A DNA stretch of 64,000 bases. Source: Bradyrhizobium sp. (GTDB lineage Bacteria; Pseudomonadota; Alphaproteobacteria; Rhizobiales; Xanthobacteraceae). Below the pieces are notes generated by a model that made no database searches, had not been told where the DNA came from, and worked only from the letters and a program-made list of their open reading frames with translations. A program made the translations under genes and the position numbers. The number at the start of each line of letters is the position of its first letter. The first letter of the stretch is position 1. Shown piece by piece: positions 10,524-20,446 of this stretch. The stretch covers positions 806,001 to 870,000 of the forward strand of contig NZ_JALHLP010000001.1 of the NCBI RefSeq assembly GCF_022844465.1, given 5' to 3'.

Positions 10524-12068
10524 CTAAATCCTCCGCCCCGCCCGCTCCCAATAGGGATCGCGCAGACGGCGCTTGAAGATCTTGCCGGAATCCTCCCGGG
10601 GCAGGTTGGCCTGGATTTCGATCTGCCGGGGCACCTTGTAGTCGGCCAGCGACACCCTGAGCTGCGCGCGGATGGCGGCGAGGTCGAGGACGACGCCCGG
10701 CTGCGGCTCCACGACCGCCATCAGCGCCTCGCCGAACTCCGGATCGGGAATGCCGAACACCGCGCAATCATGCACGCCCGGTATCGCGTGCAGCGCCGCC
10801 TCGATCTCCGCGGGGTAGATGTTGACGCCGCCTGAAATCACCATGTCGCGCTTGCGGTCGCAGATGAAGACATAGCCGTCGGCGTCGATGTAGCCGACGT
10901 CGCCCGAGGTGATGAACCCCTCCCGCTCGATCTCGGCCCGCTTTTCCGGCTTGTTGTGATAGGTGAAATCGGGATTGCCGGCGATCCGCGAATAGATCTC
11001 GCCGATCTCACCCTGCGACAGTTCCGTTCCGTCGTCGCCGATGAAACGCAGCTCCGCGCCCGGGGCGATCCTGCCGACGGTGCCGGGTTTCTTCAGCGCG
11101 TCCTCGGAATTGGCGAAGGTGACCGCGCCGGACTCGGTGGAGCCGTAGAACTCATAGATCACCGGCCCCCACCATTCGATCATCGCGCGCTTGACGTCAG
11201 CCGGACATGGCGCGGCGGCATGGATGACATGGCGCAGCGACGACATGTCGTACTTGCTGCGGACCTGCGCCGGCAGCTTCATCAGGCGGATGAACATGGT
11301 CGGCACCATGAAGATGGTGTCGATCTTTTCGGTCTCGACCACCCGCAGAAATTCCTCCGGCTCGAAGCGGGGCATGATCACCAGCGCGCCGCCGAGACGG
11401 CCGGCGCGCAGGCCGAACGAATTCGGCGCGGAATGGTAGAGCGGCCCGGGCAGCAGCGCCCGGGCGCCCGGCTTGAGGCCGTAGATCATCCCGCGCATCC
11501 GTTCGGCGTTGGCGATTTGCTCCGGCGTCGGCGCGGCGCGGCGCACGCCCTTGGGATGACCCGTGGTGCCCGAGGTGTAGATCATGTTCTGCGGTTGCGG
11601 CACCACCGGCCCGTCATAGCGCGCATTTTGCTTGAGCCAGGATTCGAAATCGATGGCGAAGCCGGGCACCGCGAGATGATCGGGGTCGATCTTGTAGTGC
11701 CCAAGTATTTCCGGCGGCGTCGGCACGCCGAGCGCGGTGACGCCTGATGGTATCGCCTCGCGCAGCTGATGCAGGAGGTCGGCATGCGCGATCAGGACCG
11801 ACGTGCCGGAGTCCTTCAGGACGTAGTTGATTTCCTCCGGCTTGAAATGCCAGTTCACCGGCACGCCATAGGCGCCGAGCCGCATCGCGGCGTAGGCCGC
11901 CTCGATGAAGGCGATGTCGTTGCGCATCAACATGCAGACGCTGTCGCCCTGCCGGACGCCGAGCTTGTGCAGTCCGTCGGCGATGCGTTCGGAGCGATCG
12001 GCGACCTCTTCATGGCTGCGCCTGCGACCGCCGCTGATGATGCCGTTGAACAGGGATGAGGTCGACAT
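10524..12068 (-). CDS. Acyl-CoA synthetase (AMP-forming)
   Basis: MSTSSLFNGIISGG...; YTSGTTGHPKGV AMP-binding motif. The ORF-track start at 12173 reads back into a family A repeat, so the ATG at 12068 is preferred. Confidence 0.9.
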   Translation of the reverse strand: MSTSSLFNGIISGGRRRSHEEVADRSERIADGLHKLGVRQGDSVCMLMRNDIAFIEAAYAAMRLGAYGVPVNWHFKPEEINYVLKDSGTSVLIAHADLLHQLREAIPSGVTALGVPTPPEILGHYKIDPDHLAVPGFAIDFESWLKQNARYDGPVVPQPQNMIYTSGTTGHPKGVRRAAPTPEQIANAERMRGMIYGLKPGARALLPGPLYHSAPNSFGLRAGRLGGALVIMPRFEPEEFLRVVETEKIDTIFMVPTMFIRLMKLPAQVRSKYDMSSLRHVIHAAAPCPADVKRAMIEWWGPVIYEFYGSTESGAVTFANSEDALKKPGTVGRIAPGAELRFIGDDGTELSQGEIGEIYSRIAGNPDFTYHNKPEKRAEIEREGFITSGDVGYIDADGYVFICDRKRDMVISGGVNIYPAEIEAALHAIPGVHDCAVFGIPDPEFGEALMAVVEPQPGVVLDLAAIRAQLRVSLADYKVPRQIEIQANLPREDSGKIFKRRLRDPYWERAGRRI

Positions 12069-12106
12069 TGTCTCTTTCCGATCTGTGGTCGGGTTCAGGA
12101 GCTTCC

Positions 12107-12188
12107 CGTCATTCCGGGATGGTCCGAAGGACCAGGCCCGGAATCTCGAGATTCCGGGTTCGATGCTGCGCATCGCCCCGGAATGACG
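12107..12188. repeat. Palindromic intergenic repeat, family A
   Basis: cgtcattccgggatggtccgaaggaccaggcccggaatctcgagattccgggttcgatgctgcgcatcgccccggaatgacg. Confidence 0.9.
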
Positions 12189-12196
12189 GAGGATAT

Positions 12197-13012
12197 CTAT
12201 CCCGCGTCCGCGAACCTTGGCGCGCGCTTTTCCATGTTGGCGCGAACGGCTTCGATCTGGTTGGGACTGCCGAGCAACTTCTGCTGCTCGACGGATTCGG
12301 CAAGCAGCGCCGGACCGGGATCGACGGACAAGTTATTGAGCATGCGCTTGGCGGCGCGGATCGCATCCGGGCTCTTGCCGGCGATCTCGCGTGCGACCTC
12401 CAGCGCTGCCGCGCGCGGATCGTCGCAGATCCGCGTTGCCAGACCATAGCCCATGGCTTCCTGCGCCGAGAAGACGCGGCCGGTGTAGGTGAGTTCGCGC
12501 AGGATATCGTCGCGAACGAGGCTGGCAAGAATCGGCGTGCCGGCCATGTCGGGAACCAGCCCCCACTTGATCTCCATGATCGACATCCGCGCATCCGGCG
12601 CGAGGAAGCGCATGTCGGCGCCGAGCGCGAGCTGGAAACCGCCGCCGAAGGCCACGCCCTGGATCGCGGCGATGACAGGCACCGGGAGCTGCCGCCAGCC
12701 CCACACCGCCTGCTGGGGGAAATTGGCCAGGCCATGGGTGCGCGCCGACAGGTCGCGCTTCTCGCCGCCGGCAACCCCGTTGCCGCCGCTTTCCTTCATC
12801 GCGGCGAAGCGCCCCATATCGAGGCCGGCGCAGAATGCCCGCCCCTCGCCGGACAATACTACCGCCCTCACCCCCTTCTCATGGGCAAGCCGCTCGGTCG
12901 CGGCCACCAACGCGTCAAACATCGCGGCATCGAGTGCGTTCATCTTGTCGGCCCGCACCAGCCGGACATCGGCGACGCCGCCCGAAATCGATATCGCGAC
13001 GCGTTGCTCCAT
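12197..13012 (-). CDS. Enoyl-CoA hydratase/isomerase (crotonase family)
   Basis: MEQRVAISISGGVADVRLVRADKMNALDAAMFDALV...; crotonase oxyanion-hole region GEGRAFCAGLDM. Confidence 0.9.
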   Translation of the reverse strand: MEQRVAISISGGVADVRLVRADKMNALDAAMFDALVAATERLAHEKGVRAVVLSGEGRAFCAGLDMGRFAAMKESGGNGVAGGEKRDLSARTHGLANFPQQAVWGWRQLPVPVIAAIQGVAFGGGFQLALGADMRFLAPDARMSIMEIKWGLVPDMAGTPILASLVRDDILRELTYTGRVFSAQEAMGYGLATRICDDPRAAALEVAREIAGKSPDAIRAAKRMLNNLSVDPGPALLAESVEQQKLLGSPNQIEAVRANMEKRAPRFADAG

Positions 13013-13114
13013 GAGAGGTTCCTCCACCCTTTATTGCTTGCCGCTTTACAGCACGGCGTTGCCGAGATTTAGTCAGTCGAACCAGTTAACAGACAAATCC
13101 CCCGGGTGGAAACC

Positions 13115-13987
13115 ATGTTCAACGATCAGCTTCTTGCCGGACGACGCATCCTCGTGACCGGTGGCGGCACCGGCCTCGGCAAGTCCATGGCCGCGCGATT
13201 TCTCCAGCTTGGCGCCGAGGTCCATATCTGCGGTCGCCGCAAGGGCGTCTGCGACGAAACCGCGACCGAATTGATGGACCTTCACGGCGGGCGCGTGGTC
13301 AGCCACGGCGTCGACATCCGCAACGCGATGGCCGTCGACGAGATGGTCGAGGCGATCTGGAGCGACGGCCCCCTCACCGATCTCATCAACAACGCGGCCG
13401 GCAACTTCATCTCGCGGTCGGAGGAGCTCTCGCCCCGCGGATTCGATGCCGTCGCCAATATCGTGATGCACGGCACGTTCTACGTGACGCACGCGGTGGG
13501 CCGGCGCTGGATCGCCGCCAGGCAACCCGGCAACGTGGTGTCGATCACGGTGACCTGGGTTCGCAACGGCTCGCCCTATGTGGTGCCGTCGGCGATGAGC
13601 AAGTCCGCGATCCACGCCATGACCATGTCGCTCGCGGTCGAATGGGGCAAGTACGGCATTCGGCTCAACACCATCGCACCGGGCGAAATCCCGACCGAAG
13701 GCATGAGCAAGCGCATCAAGCCGGGCGACGAGGCCGGCGCGCGCACCAAGGCGCAGAACCCGATGGGCCGGGTCGGCACCATGGAGGAGCTGCAGAACCT
13801 CGCGGTGTTCCTGATCTCCGGCGGCTGCGACTGGATCAACGGCGAGACCATCGCCATGGACGGCGCGCAGGCGCTGGCCATGGGCGGCAACTTCTATCAG
13901 CTGCGCGACTGGAGCGACGCCGACTGGAACAAGGCGCGCGATTCGATCAAGGCGCAGAACGAAAAGGACCGCGCCGCGCGGGGGTGA
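13115..13987 (+). CDS. SDR family, 2,4-dienoyl-CoA reductase-like
   Basis: MFNDQLLAGRRILVTGGGTGLGKSMA...; SPYVVPSAMSKSAIHAM active-site arrangement (Y...S..SK) as in mitochondrial-type DECR. METMFND at 13106 is an alternative start. Confidence 0.8.
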   Translation: MFNDQLLAGRRILVTGGGTGLGKSMAARFLQLGAEVHICGRRKGVCDETATELMDLHGGRVVSHGVDIRNAMAVDEMVEAIWSDGPLTDLINNAAGNFISRSEELSPRGFDAVANIVMHGTFYVTHAVGRRWIAARQPGNVVSITVTWVRNGSPYVVPSAMSKSAIHAMTMSLAVEWGKYGIRLNTIAPGEIPTEGMSKRIKPGDEAGARTKAQNPMGRVGTMEELQNLAVFLISGGCDWINGETIAMDGAQALAMGGNFYQLRDWSDADWNKARDSIKAQNEKDRAARG

Positions 13988-14026
13988 TGCTGCCGGATAG
14001 AAGATAGACAACAGAACGGGAGAGAC

Positions 14027-15607
14027 ATGTCCGCTTTGCAACCACCGGCCAACCTTGCCGACATGGTGCGCGACCGCGCCAGAACCCTGGGCGGCGCAAC
14101 GGCCTATGAATTCGAAGGGCGCCGGACCAGCTTCGCCGAGTTCGACGTCAAGACCAACCGGGTTGCCAACGCGCTGATTGCGCTCGACGTCAAGCCGGGC
14201 CAGCGCATCGCCTATCTCGGCAAGAACAGCGACATCTATTTCGAACTGCTGATGGGTGCGATGAAGGCCAATGTGGTGATGGCGCCGGTCAACTGGCGTC
14301 TCGCCGGCCCCGAAGTGGCCTTCATCGTCGCCGACTGCAGGGCGCCAGTGCTGTTCGTTGGCCCCGAATTCATCGCCCAGGTCCGCAATCTAAAGCCGCA
14401 GCTGCCTGAACTGCGCACCGTCATCACGACCGAAGGCGGCGCGCCGGAATGTCAGGATTTTGCGGCCTGGCGCGACGCCCAGAGCGGCGACGATCCAAGG
14501 GTTCCGATCAACCCCAAGGACATTGCGATCCAACTTTATACGTCGGGCACCACGGGCAAGCCCAAGGGCGCGATGCTGTCGCACGCCAACTTCCTCAACC
14601 TGGTGCAGACCGGCAACGAGGCCGAGAAGCCCGACTGGAACAAATGGTCGACCGACGACGTCTCGCTGGTGGCGATGCCGATCTTTCACATCGGCGGCTC
14701 CGGCTGGGGCGTGATGGGGCTCTACCACGGCGCCAAGGGCGTGATCGCGCGCGAGTTCGATCCGACCAGGGTGCTGGACTTCTTCGAGCAGTCCGGCATC
14801 ACCAAGCTGTTCATGGTGCCGGCCGCGATGCAGTTCGTGGTGCGGCAGCCCCGCGCGCGGCAGGTGGATTTCTCGCGGCTGAAATACATGCTCTATGGCG
14901 CTTCGCCGATTCCCGCAGCCCTGCTCAAGGAGTGCATCGAGGTATTCAAATGCGGCTTCGTGCAGATGTACGGCATGACCGAGACCACCGGCACCATCGT
15001 CGCGCTTCCGCCCGAGGACCATGTCGAGGGGCTTGAGCGCATGCGCTCCGCCGGCAAGGCGCTGCCCGGCATTGAGCTCGCGATCCTCGACCCCGACGGC
15101 AAGCCATTGCCGCCGCGCCAGGTCGGCGAGATCGCCACCCGCTCCGGCTCCAACATGGCCGGTTACTGGAACCTGCCGGAGGCGACCGCGAGGACGCTCG
15201 GCAGCGACGGCTGGCTGCGTACCGGCGACGCCGGCTACATGGATGAGGACGGCTACCTTTATATCCACGACCGCATCAAGGACATGATCATCTCCGGCGG
15301 CGAGAACATCTACCCCGCCGAGGTCGAAAGCGCGCTGTGCGATCACCCCGATGTCGCCGAGGCCGCGGTGATCGGCATCCCCGACGACAAATGGGGCGAG
15401 GCGGTCAAGGCCATCGTGGTGATGAAGCCGGGCAAGCAGGCGAGCGCCGCCGACATCATCAGCTTCACCCGCGAGCGCATCGCCGGCTTCAAGACGCCGA
15501 AATCGGTGGACTTCCTGGAGGCGCTGCCGCGCAATCCCTCCGGCAAGATCCTGCGGCGGAACTTGCGGGATCCTTATTGGGTGGGCAAGGACCGCCAGGT
15601 GAATTGA
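14027..15607 (+). CDS. Long-chain-fatty-acid--CoA ligase-like acyl-CoA synthetase
   Basis: 526 aa; YTSGTTGKPKGAMLSH and GWLRTGDAGYMDEDGYLYIHDRIKDMIISGGENIYPAEVE motifs. Confidence 0.92.
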   Translation: MSALQPPANLADMVRDRARTLGGATAYEFEGRRTSFAEFDVKTNRVANALIALDVKPGQRIAYLGKNSDIYFELLMGAMKANVVMAPVNWRLAGPEVAFIVADCRAPVLFVGPEFIAQVRNLKPQLPELRTVITTEGGAPECQDFAAWRDAQSGDDPRVPINPKDIAIQLYTSGTTGKPKGAMLSHANFLNLVQTGNEAEKPDWNKWSTDDVSLVAMPIFHIGGSGWGVMGLYHGAKGVIAREFDPTRVLDFFEQSGITKLFMVPAAMQFVVRQPRARQVDFSRLKYMLYGASPIPAALLKECIEVFKCGFVQMYGMTETTGTIVALPPEDHVEGLERMRSAGKALPGIELAILDPDGKPLPPRQVGEIATRSGSNMAGYWNLPEATARTLGSDGWLRTGDAGYMDEDGYLYIHDRIKDMIISGGENIYPAEVESALCDHPDVAEAAVIGIPDDKWGEAVKAIVVMKPGKQASAADIISFTRERIAGFKTPKSVDFLEALPRNPSGKILRRNLRDPYWVGKDRQVN

Positions 15608-15619
15608 TTATCCTCCGTT

Positions 15620-15722
15620 GTCGTCACCCGCGAAGGCGGGTGACCCAGTATCCCAGAGACAGCGGTGATTGAACCGACGGGCCGCGGCGTACTGGATCCC
15701 CCGCCTTCGCGGGGGACGACGA
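15620..15722. repeat. Inverted intergenic repeat (cgtcacccgcgaaggcgggtgacccagta / tactggatcccccgccttcgcgggggacgacg)
   Basis: Direct reading of inverted arms. Confidence 0.8.
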
Positions 15723-15751
15723 ATGCGTGGCTGGCAGCGCCGCCCAGACCC

Positions 15752-17026
15752 TTAATGCTTGCCCGCCCCCATATAGCCGAACAGGAATCCCGCCACTTTC
15801 CGCTTCTGGATTTCCTCGCTGCCTTCGGTGATGCGGTAGCGGCGGTGGTGGCGGTAGATGTGCTCGAACGGCTTGTGGCGCGAATAGCCCATGCCGCCAT
15901 GCACCTGCATCGCGCGGTCGGCGGCCTCGCAGCACAGCCGGTTAGCCCAGAAATTGCACATCGACACCCGGTCGGAAAGCGTATGCTCGACCTGCGCCTG
16001 GGTGAGCTGGTCCATCTCCCATGCGGTCTTGCGGATCAACAGCCGGAGCATCTCTGCCTGCGTCGCCAGTTCCACCAGCGGCCACTGGATTGCCTGGTTC
16101 TCGGCCAGCGCCTTGCCGAACGGCTTCCGCTGGCGGGCATATTTGACGCTTTCATTGATGCAGTAGACGGCCGCGCCAAGCGAACTCGCCGCCTGCCGGA
16201 TCCGGTTCTCATGCACGAAGCACTGCGCCAGCGACAGGCCGCGATCGACCTCGCCGAACAGCGCGTCGTCAGGCACGAAGACGTCGGTGAAGCTGACGCG
16301 CGGATGATCCGTCGGCATGTTGAAGGTCCACATATACTCCTCGACCTTCACGCCTTCGCTCTTGGCCGGCACCAGCAGGCAGGTGATGCCGCGGGCGTCG
16401 CCGTCATTGCCTGATGTCCGCGCAAACAGCGCGCAATGGGTGGCGACGTGCATGCCCGTGGTCCACATCTTCTCGCCGTTGATGAGCCAGCCCTTGACGT
16501 TGTCGCGCGTCGCCGGCACCGCCCTGGTTTCCATGTGGGTGGCGTCGGAACCGTGGTTGGGCTCGGTGAGGCCGAAGGTGATGCGGTACTTGCCGGTGAT
16601 CGAGCCGTCGATCATCGCCTTCTGCGCTTCGGTGCCGTAGCGGTCGAGCATGGTCACGATGGGCAGATTGCCGACGATCGAATGTTCGTTCTGCAGGTCG
16701 TTGTGCAGGCCGAGGCCCTGTGAGGCGAAGTGCTCGCGGATCACCGCCATCCAGAGATTGGAGCCGTCCTTGCCGCCATAGCGCTTCGGGATAGCAAAGC
16801 GCAGATGGCCGGCGGCGTCGGCGAGGTTCTTGGCCTTGCGCACCAGCGCTTCCCATTCGTGCCGCGGCAATCCGCCGTTCTCGAAATCGGTGCGCGCCCA
16901 TTCGCGGCGATGGTCGAAGAAGCGGATATTGTCGTCGGCCTGCTCCAGCGGCTTGATCTCGCGGGCGATGAAGCGGTCGAGTTCACCGAGATAGGCAGTG
17001 AGGTCGGCAGGCAGGTTGAAGTCCAA
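15752..17026 (-). CDS. Acyl-CoA dehydrogenase
   Basis: 424 aa; FGLTEPNHGSDATHMETRA and C-terminal QVHGGMGYSRHKPFEHIYRHHRRYRITEGSEEIQKRKVA. Confidence 0.92.
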   Translation of the reverse strand: MDFNLPADLTAYLGELDRFIAREIKPLEQADDNIRFFDHRREWARTDFENGGLPRHEWEALVRKAKNLADAAGHLRFAIPKRYGGKDGSNLWMAVIREHFASQGLGLHNDLQNEHSIVGNLPIVTMLDRYGTEAQKAMIDGSITGKYRITFGLTEPNHGSDATHMETRAVPATRDNVKGWLINGEKMWTTGMHVATHCALFARTSGNDGDARGITCLLVPAKSEGVKVEEYMWTFNMPTDHPRVSFTDVFVPDDALFGEVDRGLSLAQCFVHENRIRQAASSLGAAVYCINESVKYARQRKPFGKALAENQAIQWPLVELATQAEMLRLLIRKTAWEMDQLTQAQVEHTLSDRVSMCNFWANRLCCEAADRAMQVHGGMGYSRHKPFEHIYRHHRRYRITEGSEEIQKRKVAGFLFGYMGAGKH

Positions 17027-17250
17027 GGCGGTATCTCCCGGAAATGTCGTTTGTTTTGAATTGCGTTTAGGCGCTACACAGCGCTCCTGCTCGGATCAAT
17101 TTAGGTGAGAAGACGACGCCCAAGTCAAGCAACGGAATCGACCTTGGCGCGCGCGGGGGCCTTGCGTAATTGGATGGTATCGGACGCCGCTCCGGCGCTA
17201 TGATCGCCGCCAATATCCTTCGCCACAGAAAATCGGAAACGGGAGCCAAC

Positions 17251-18030
17251 ATGGACCTCAAATTCTCCAAGGTGACGCGCAAGGGGCCGATCACCATCAT
17301 CACGCTGTCGCGGCCGGAAGTGTACAACGCGCTGCACACCGACGCGCATTTCGAGCTCGACAAGGTGTTCGACGACTTCGCCGCCGACCCAGAACAGTGG
17401 GTCGCGATCGTCACCGGCGCCGGCGACAAGGCGTTCTGCGCCGGCAACGATCTGAAATGGCAGGCCGCCGGCGGCAAGCGCGGCTGGGACAAGGGCGGAT
17501 TTGCCGGCCTGACCTCGCGGTTCGACTGCGACAAGCCGATCATCGCCGCCGTCAACGGCGTGGCGATGGGCGGCGGTTTCGAGATCGCGCTGGCCTGCGA
17601 CCTCATCATCGCCGCCGAGAATGCCACCTTCGCGCTGCCCGAGCCGCGCGTCGGCCTCGCCGCATTGGCCGGCGGCGTGCACCGGCTGCCGCGGCAGATC
17701 GGGTTGAAGCGCGCCATGGGCATGATCCTCACCGCCCGCCACGTCTCGGCCAAGGAAGGCCTCGAACTCGGCTTCGTCAACGAGGTCGTGCCGGCAGGCG
17801 AAGCGCTCACCGCCGCCGAGCGCTGGGCAGAGACGATCTGCAAGAATTCGCCGATGTCGATCCGCGCCTCCAAGCAGGCGATCCAGCGCGGCCTGTCGGT
17901 ATCGCTGGAACAGGCGATCGCCGAGCAACGCGACTACCCGGCGGTGAAGGCGATGGCGGCCTCGCAGGATTATATCGAGGGACCAAAGGCGTTTGCGGAG
18001 AAGCGCCCGCCGAAATGGCTGGGGAAGTGA
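17251..18030 (+). CDS. Enoyl-CoA hydratase-related protein (CaiD-like crotonase)
   Basis: ATG at 17251: MDLKFSKVTRKGPITIITLSRPEVYNAL...; GDKAFCAGNDLK, GVAMGGGFEIALACD. Confidence 0.9.
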   Translation: MDLKFSKVTRKGPITIITLSRPEVYNALHTDAHFELDKVFDDFAADPEQWVAIVTGAGDKAFCAGNDLKWQAAGGKRGWDKGGFAGLTSRFDCDKPIIAAVNGVAMGGGFEIALACDLIIAAENATFALPEPRVGLAALAGGVHRLPRQIGLKRAMGMILTARHVSAKEGLELGFVNEVVPAGEALTAAERWAETICKNSPMSIRASKQAIQRGLSVSLEQAIAEQRDYPAVKAMAASQDYIEGPKAFAEKRPPKWLGK

Positions 18031-18042
18031 TACACCTTCCGC

Positions 18043-18124
18043 CGTCATTCCGGGATGATGCGCCAGCATCAGACCCGGAATCTCGAGATTCCGGGTTCTC
18101 GCTTACGCTCGCCCCGGAATGACG
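18043..18124. repeat. Palindromic intergenic repeat, family A
   Basis: cgtcattccgggatgatgc...ggaatctcgagattcc...ccccggaatgacgg. Confidence 0.9.
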
Positions 18125-18135
18125 GGGAGAGTCAT

Positions 18136-18510
18136 CTACTTCGTTCCCAACTCCCGCTTGTAGGACCCGTAGTTCGGCTGATCGACGGCGAGCTTGTCCA
18201 TCGTGGTCTGCCAGAGATGCTCGGCCAGTCCCGGCGTCTGCAGGTCAAGCTCGCCGCTGGCGATTTTTTCCGACAGTGCGCGGTTTAACTCCAGCAGCGA
18301 GCCGTCCACACCGAGCAGCCGCTTCAGCCGCGCGGCCTCAGACGCATCGCCGCCCTGCTCCAGCGCCAGTTGGCGGGAGACGAGGTCGAGCGCATTGATG
18401 CCGACGCGGAGCTTGAAGGCGTTGTGGCCCTTGATGGCGGGCGCGATCTCGTTGCGGAGGAAATCCGCGACCACCTTGACCAGCTCTTCGGGAGTCGGTT
18501 CGTCCTGCAT
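18136..18510 (-). CDS. DUF6285 small protein (LvaB-like partner of a phosphotransferase)
   Basis: 124 aa; MQDEPTPEELVKVVADFLRNEIAPAIKGHNAFKLRVGINALDLVSRQLALEQGG...; TAATG overlap with the upstream kinase gene. Confidence 0.75.
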   Translation of the reverse strand: MQDEPTPEELVKVVADFLRNEIAPAIKGHNAFKLRVGINALDLVSRQLALEQGGDASEAARLKRLLGVDGSLLELNRALSEKIASGELDLQTPGLAEHLWQTTMDKLAVDQPNYGSYKRELGTK

Positions 18511-19496
18511 TATTTTTCCCTCGGAGCCAGCAGCCTGAGCAGATCGATCTCGGTCTCCGACGAGCGGCGGCCGATCATGGCGCGTTCCAGCGAGTGATCA
18601 GGCCCCTGCCGGAACCGCTGCATCATGCCGCAACACATCACGCCCCAGCGCAGTGTGCCCATCACTTCCCAGAACTTGACGCGGTCGGGGTCGACCTTGC
18701 GACCGGCTTGCTCGTAGCCGGCGAACAATTCCTCCCGTGACCCGAAACCCCCGACCGGCTTGTCGATCTCGCCGAAGCGCCAGGAGTTGACGCAGAGCCA
18801 GCCCAGATCCTCCATCGGGTCGCCGAAATGCGCCAGCTCCCAATCCAGCACCGCGCGCACGCCGTCGGGCCCGATGACGAGGTTGCCGTGGCGGAAGTCG
18901 CCATGCACCAGCGTCAACTCGCGCGATGGCCCGGGATCGTGCGCGCGCAGCCAGCGCAGCGCCAGTTCGAACACCGGGCGCGGCCGGCCGAAGCCATGGT
19001 ACTCGCGTTCGAGGTCGGCGATTTCCTTTGTCGAGTTCATCTCGCGCAGTTTCGGCAGCCGCAAGGCCGGCAGGCTGTGGATGCCCGCGGCCACCTGGCC
19101 CAACTGCCGCGCCAGCATCGGTCGCGCTTTGGCGAACTGCTCGTCGCGCAGAATCTTGCGCGCGATGGTCTCGCCCTCGATCCGCTGCATGATGAAGCCG
19201 GCGCCGAGTCCGTCCTCAGGCTGCAGCACATGCAGCACCCGCGGCGACGGCAGGCCGGCGTCGTGCGCAAGCTGCATCAGCACCGCTTCGGCATCGAGCC
19301 CGCAGGCCCGTCCCGGCGAAGCGCCATAGCCCGGCGGCGCGCGGCGCAGGATGGCGCCGGTGACGCCGCCGGCGTGAATGATGTCGAAGGTCCAGGTTTC
19401 CTGGCTGGCGCCGCCGGAAAGCCTGGCGGCGCCCGTGACGCCGCTCGCCCCCTTATACCAGGAAGCGACGCAGCGTCCGAGTTGTTCCTCGATCAT
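18510..19496 (-). CDS. Phosphotransferase family protein (APH/ACAD10-N-terminal/LvaA-like kinase)
   Basis: 328 aa; LVHGDFRHGNLVIGPDGVRAVLDWELAHFGDPMEDLGWLCVNSWRFG catalytic region (HGD...N, DWE). Confidence 0.88.
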   Translation of the reverse strand: MIEEQLGRCVASWYKGASGVTGAARLSGGASQETWTFDIIHAGGVTGAILRRAPPGYGASPGRACGLDAEAVLMQLAHDAGLPSPRVLHVLQPEDGLGAGFIMQRIEGETIARKILRDEQFAKARPMLARQLGQVAAGIHSLPALRLPKLREMNSTKEIADLEREYHGFGRPRPVFELALRWLRAHDPGPSRELTLVHGDFRHGNLVIGPDGVRAVLDWELAHFGDPMEDLGWLCVNSWRFGEIDKPVGGFGSREELFAGYEQAGRKVDPDRVKFWEVMGTLRWGVMCCGMMQRFRQGPDHSLERAMIGRRSSETEIDLLRLLAPREK

Positions 19497-20284
19497 TTGC
19501 CCCTGAACTTGGCGGGACGCTTCTCAAGGAAGGCGGTGACGCCTTCCTTGAAATCCTCCGCCGCGCCGGCGACGCGCTGCGACTCGAATTCGAGATTGAG
19601 CTGCTCCTCGAAGGAGTTTTCCGGACTGTCCCAATAGAGCTTGCGGATCAGCGACAGCGCGACGGTCGGGCCATTGGCAAGCTCGTGCGCGAGCTTCATC
19701 GCCTCTTCCATCAACACGGCATCGTCATGGACGCGGTTGACGAGACCCCATTCGAGCGCCTTTTCCGCCGGCAGCCGCTCGCCCATCAGCGATAATTCGA
19801 CCGAGCGCGCCTTGCCGATCAGACGCGGCAATAGCCACGTCGAGCCGCAATCCGGCACCAGGCCGATACGGCGGAACGCCTGCAGGAAATACGACGAGCG
19901 CGCGCACAGGATCATGTCGCCCATCAGCGCGAAACTCATCCCGGCGCCGGCGGCCGGACCGTTGACCGCCGACACGATCGGGCAATGCAGGTTGCGCAGC
20001 CGGCGCAGGAACGGATGAAACCCTGTCTCCAGCGAGGCGCCGGCGTTGCTCTTGCCGGGCTTCTGGTTGTTGCGGCCCTGCAGATTGGCGCCGGTGCAGA
20101 ATGCGCGCCCGGCGCCGGTCAGCACCAGGCAGCGCACCTCCGCCCGCTTCTCCTCGATCGCATCGAGCGCGTCGGCAAGGCCCCCCAGCATGTCCATCGA
20201 AACCGCGTTCATGACCTCCTGGTGGTCGAGCCGGAGAATGGCGACCGAGCCGTCGAAATCGAGCGTGACGTGCTTGAACTGCAT
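19493..20284 (-). CDS. Enoyl-CoA hydratase/isomerase
   Basis: 263 aa; GAGRAFCTGANLQGR, NGPAAGAGMSFALMGD; ATGA overlap with the kinase gene. Confidence 0.9.
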   Translation of the reverse strand: MQFKHVTLDFDGSVAILRLDHQEVMNAVSMDMLGGLADALDAIEEKRAEVRCLVLTGAGRAFCTGANLQGRNNQKPGKSNAGASLETGFHPFLRRLRNLHCPIVSAVNGPAAGAGMSFALMGDMILCARSSYFLQAFRRIGLVPDCGSTWLLPRLIGKARSVELSLMGERLPAEKALEWGLVNRVHDDAVLMEEAMKLAHELANGPTVALSLIRKLYWDSPENSFEEQLNLEFESQRVAGAAEDFKEGVTAFLEKRPAKFRGK

Positions 20285-20446
20285 GGTTTCCTCGTGAGTT
20301 GCGTTTACGCGCTATTCGATCGGCCGGCACGCCGGATCCGACCTTTGCGCCCATATTTGATTTTCCGGGCACGCTTGTCCATGGTTGCAGCAGAGCATCT
20401 GCCCACCCTTGAACGCACGACTTGGCGCCCAACGAACGGAAACCCC

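Noticed and set aside
12069-12173. N-terminal extension of the acyl-CoA synthetase (MRSIEPGISRFRAWSFGPSRNDG...)
   Set aside because: This segment is translated family A repeat; similar peptides appear wherever that repeat is open, so the ATG at 12068 is preferred.
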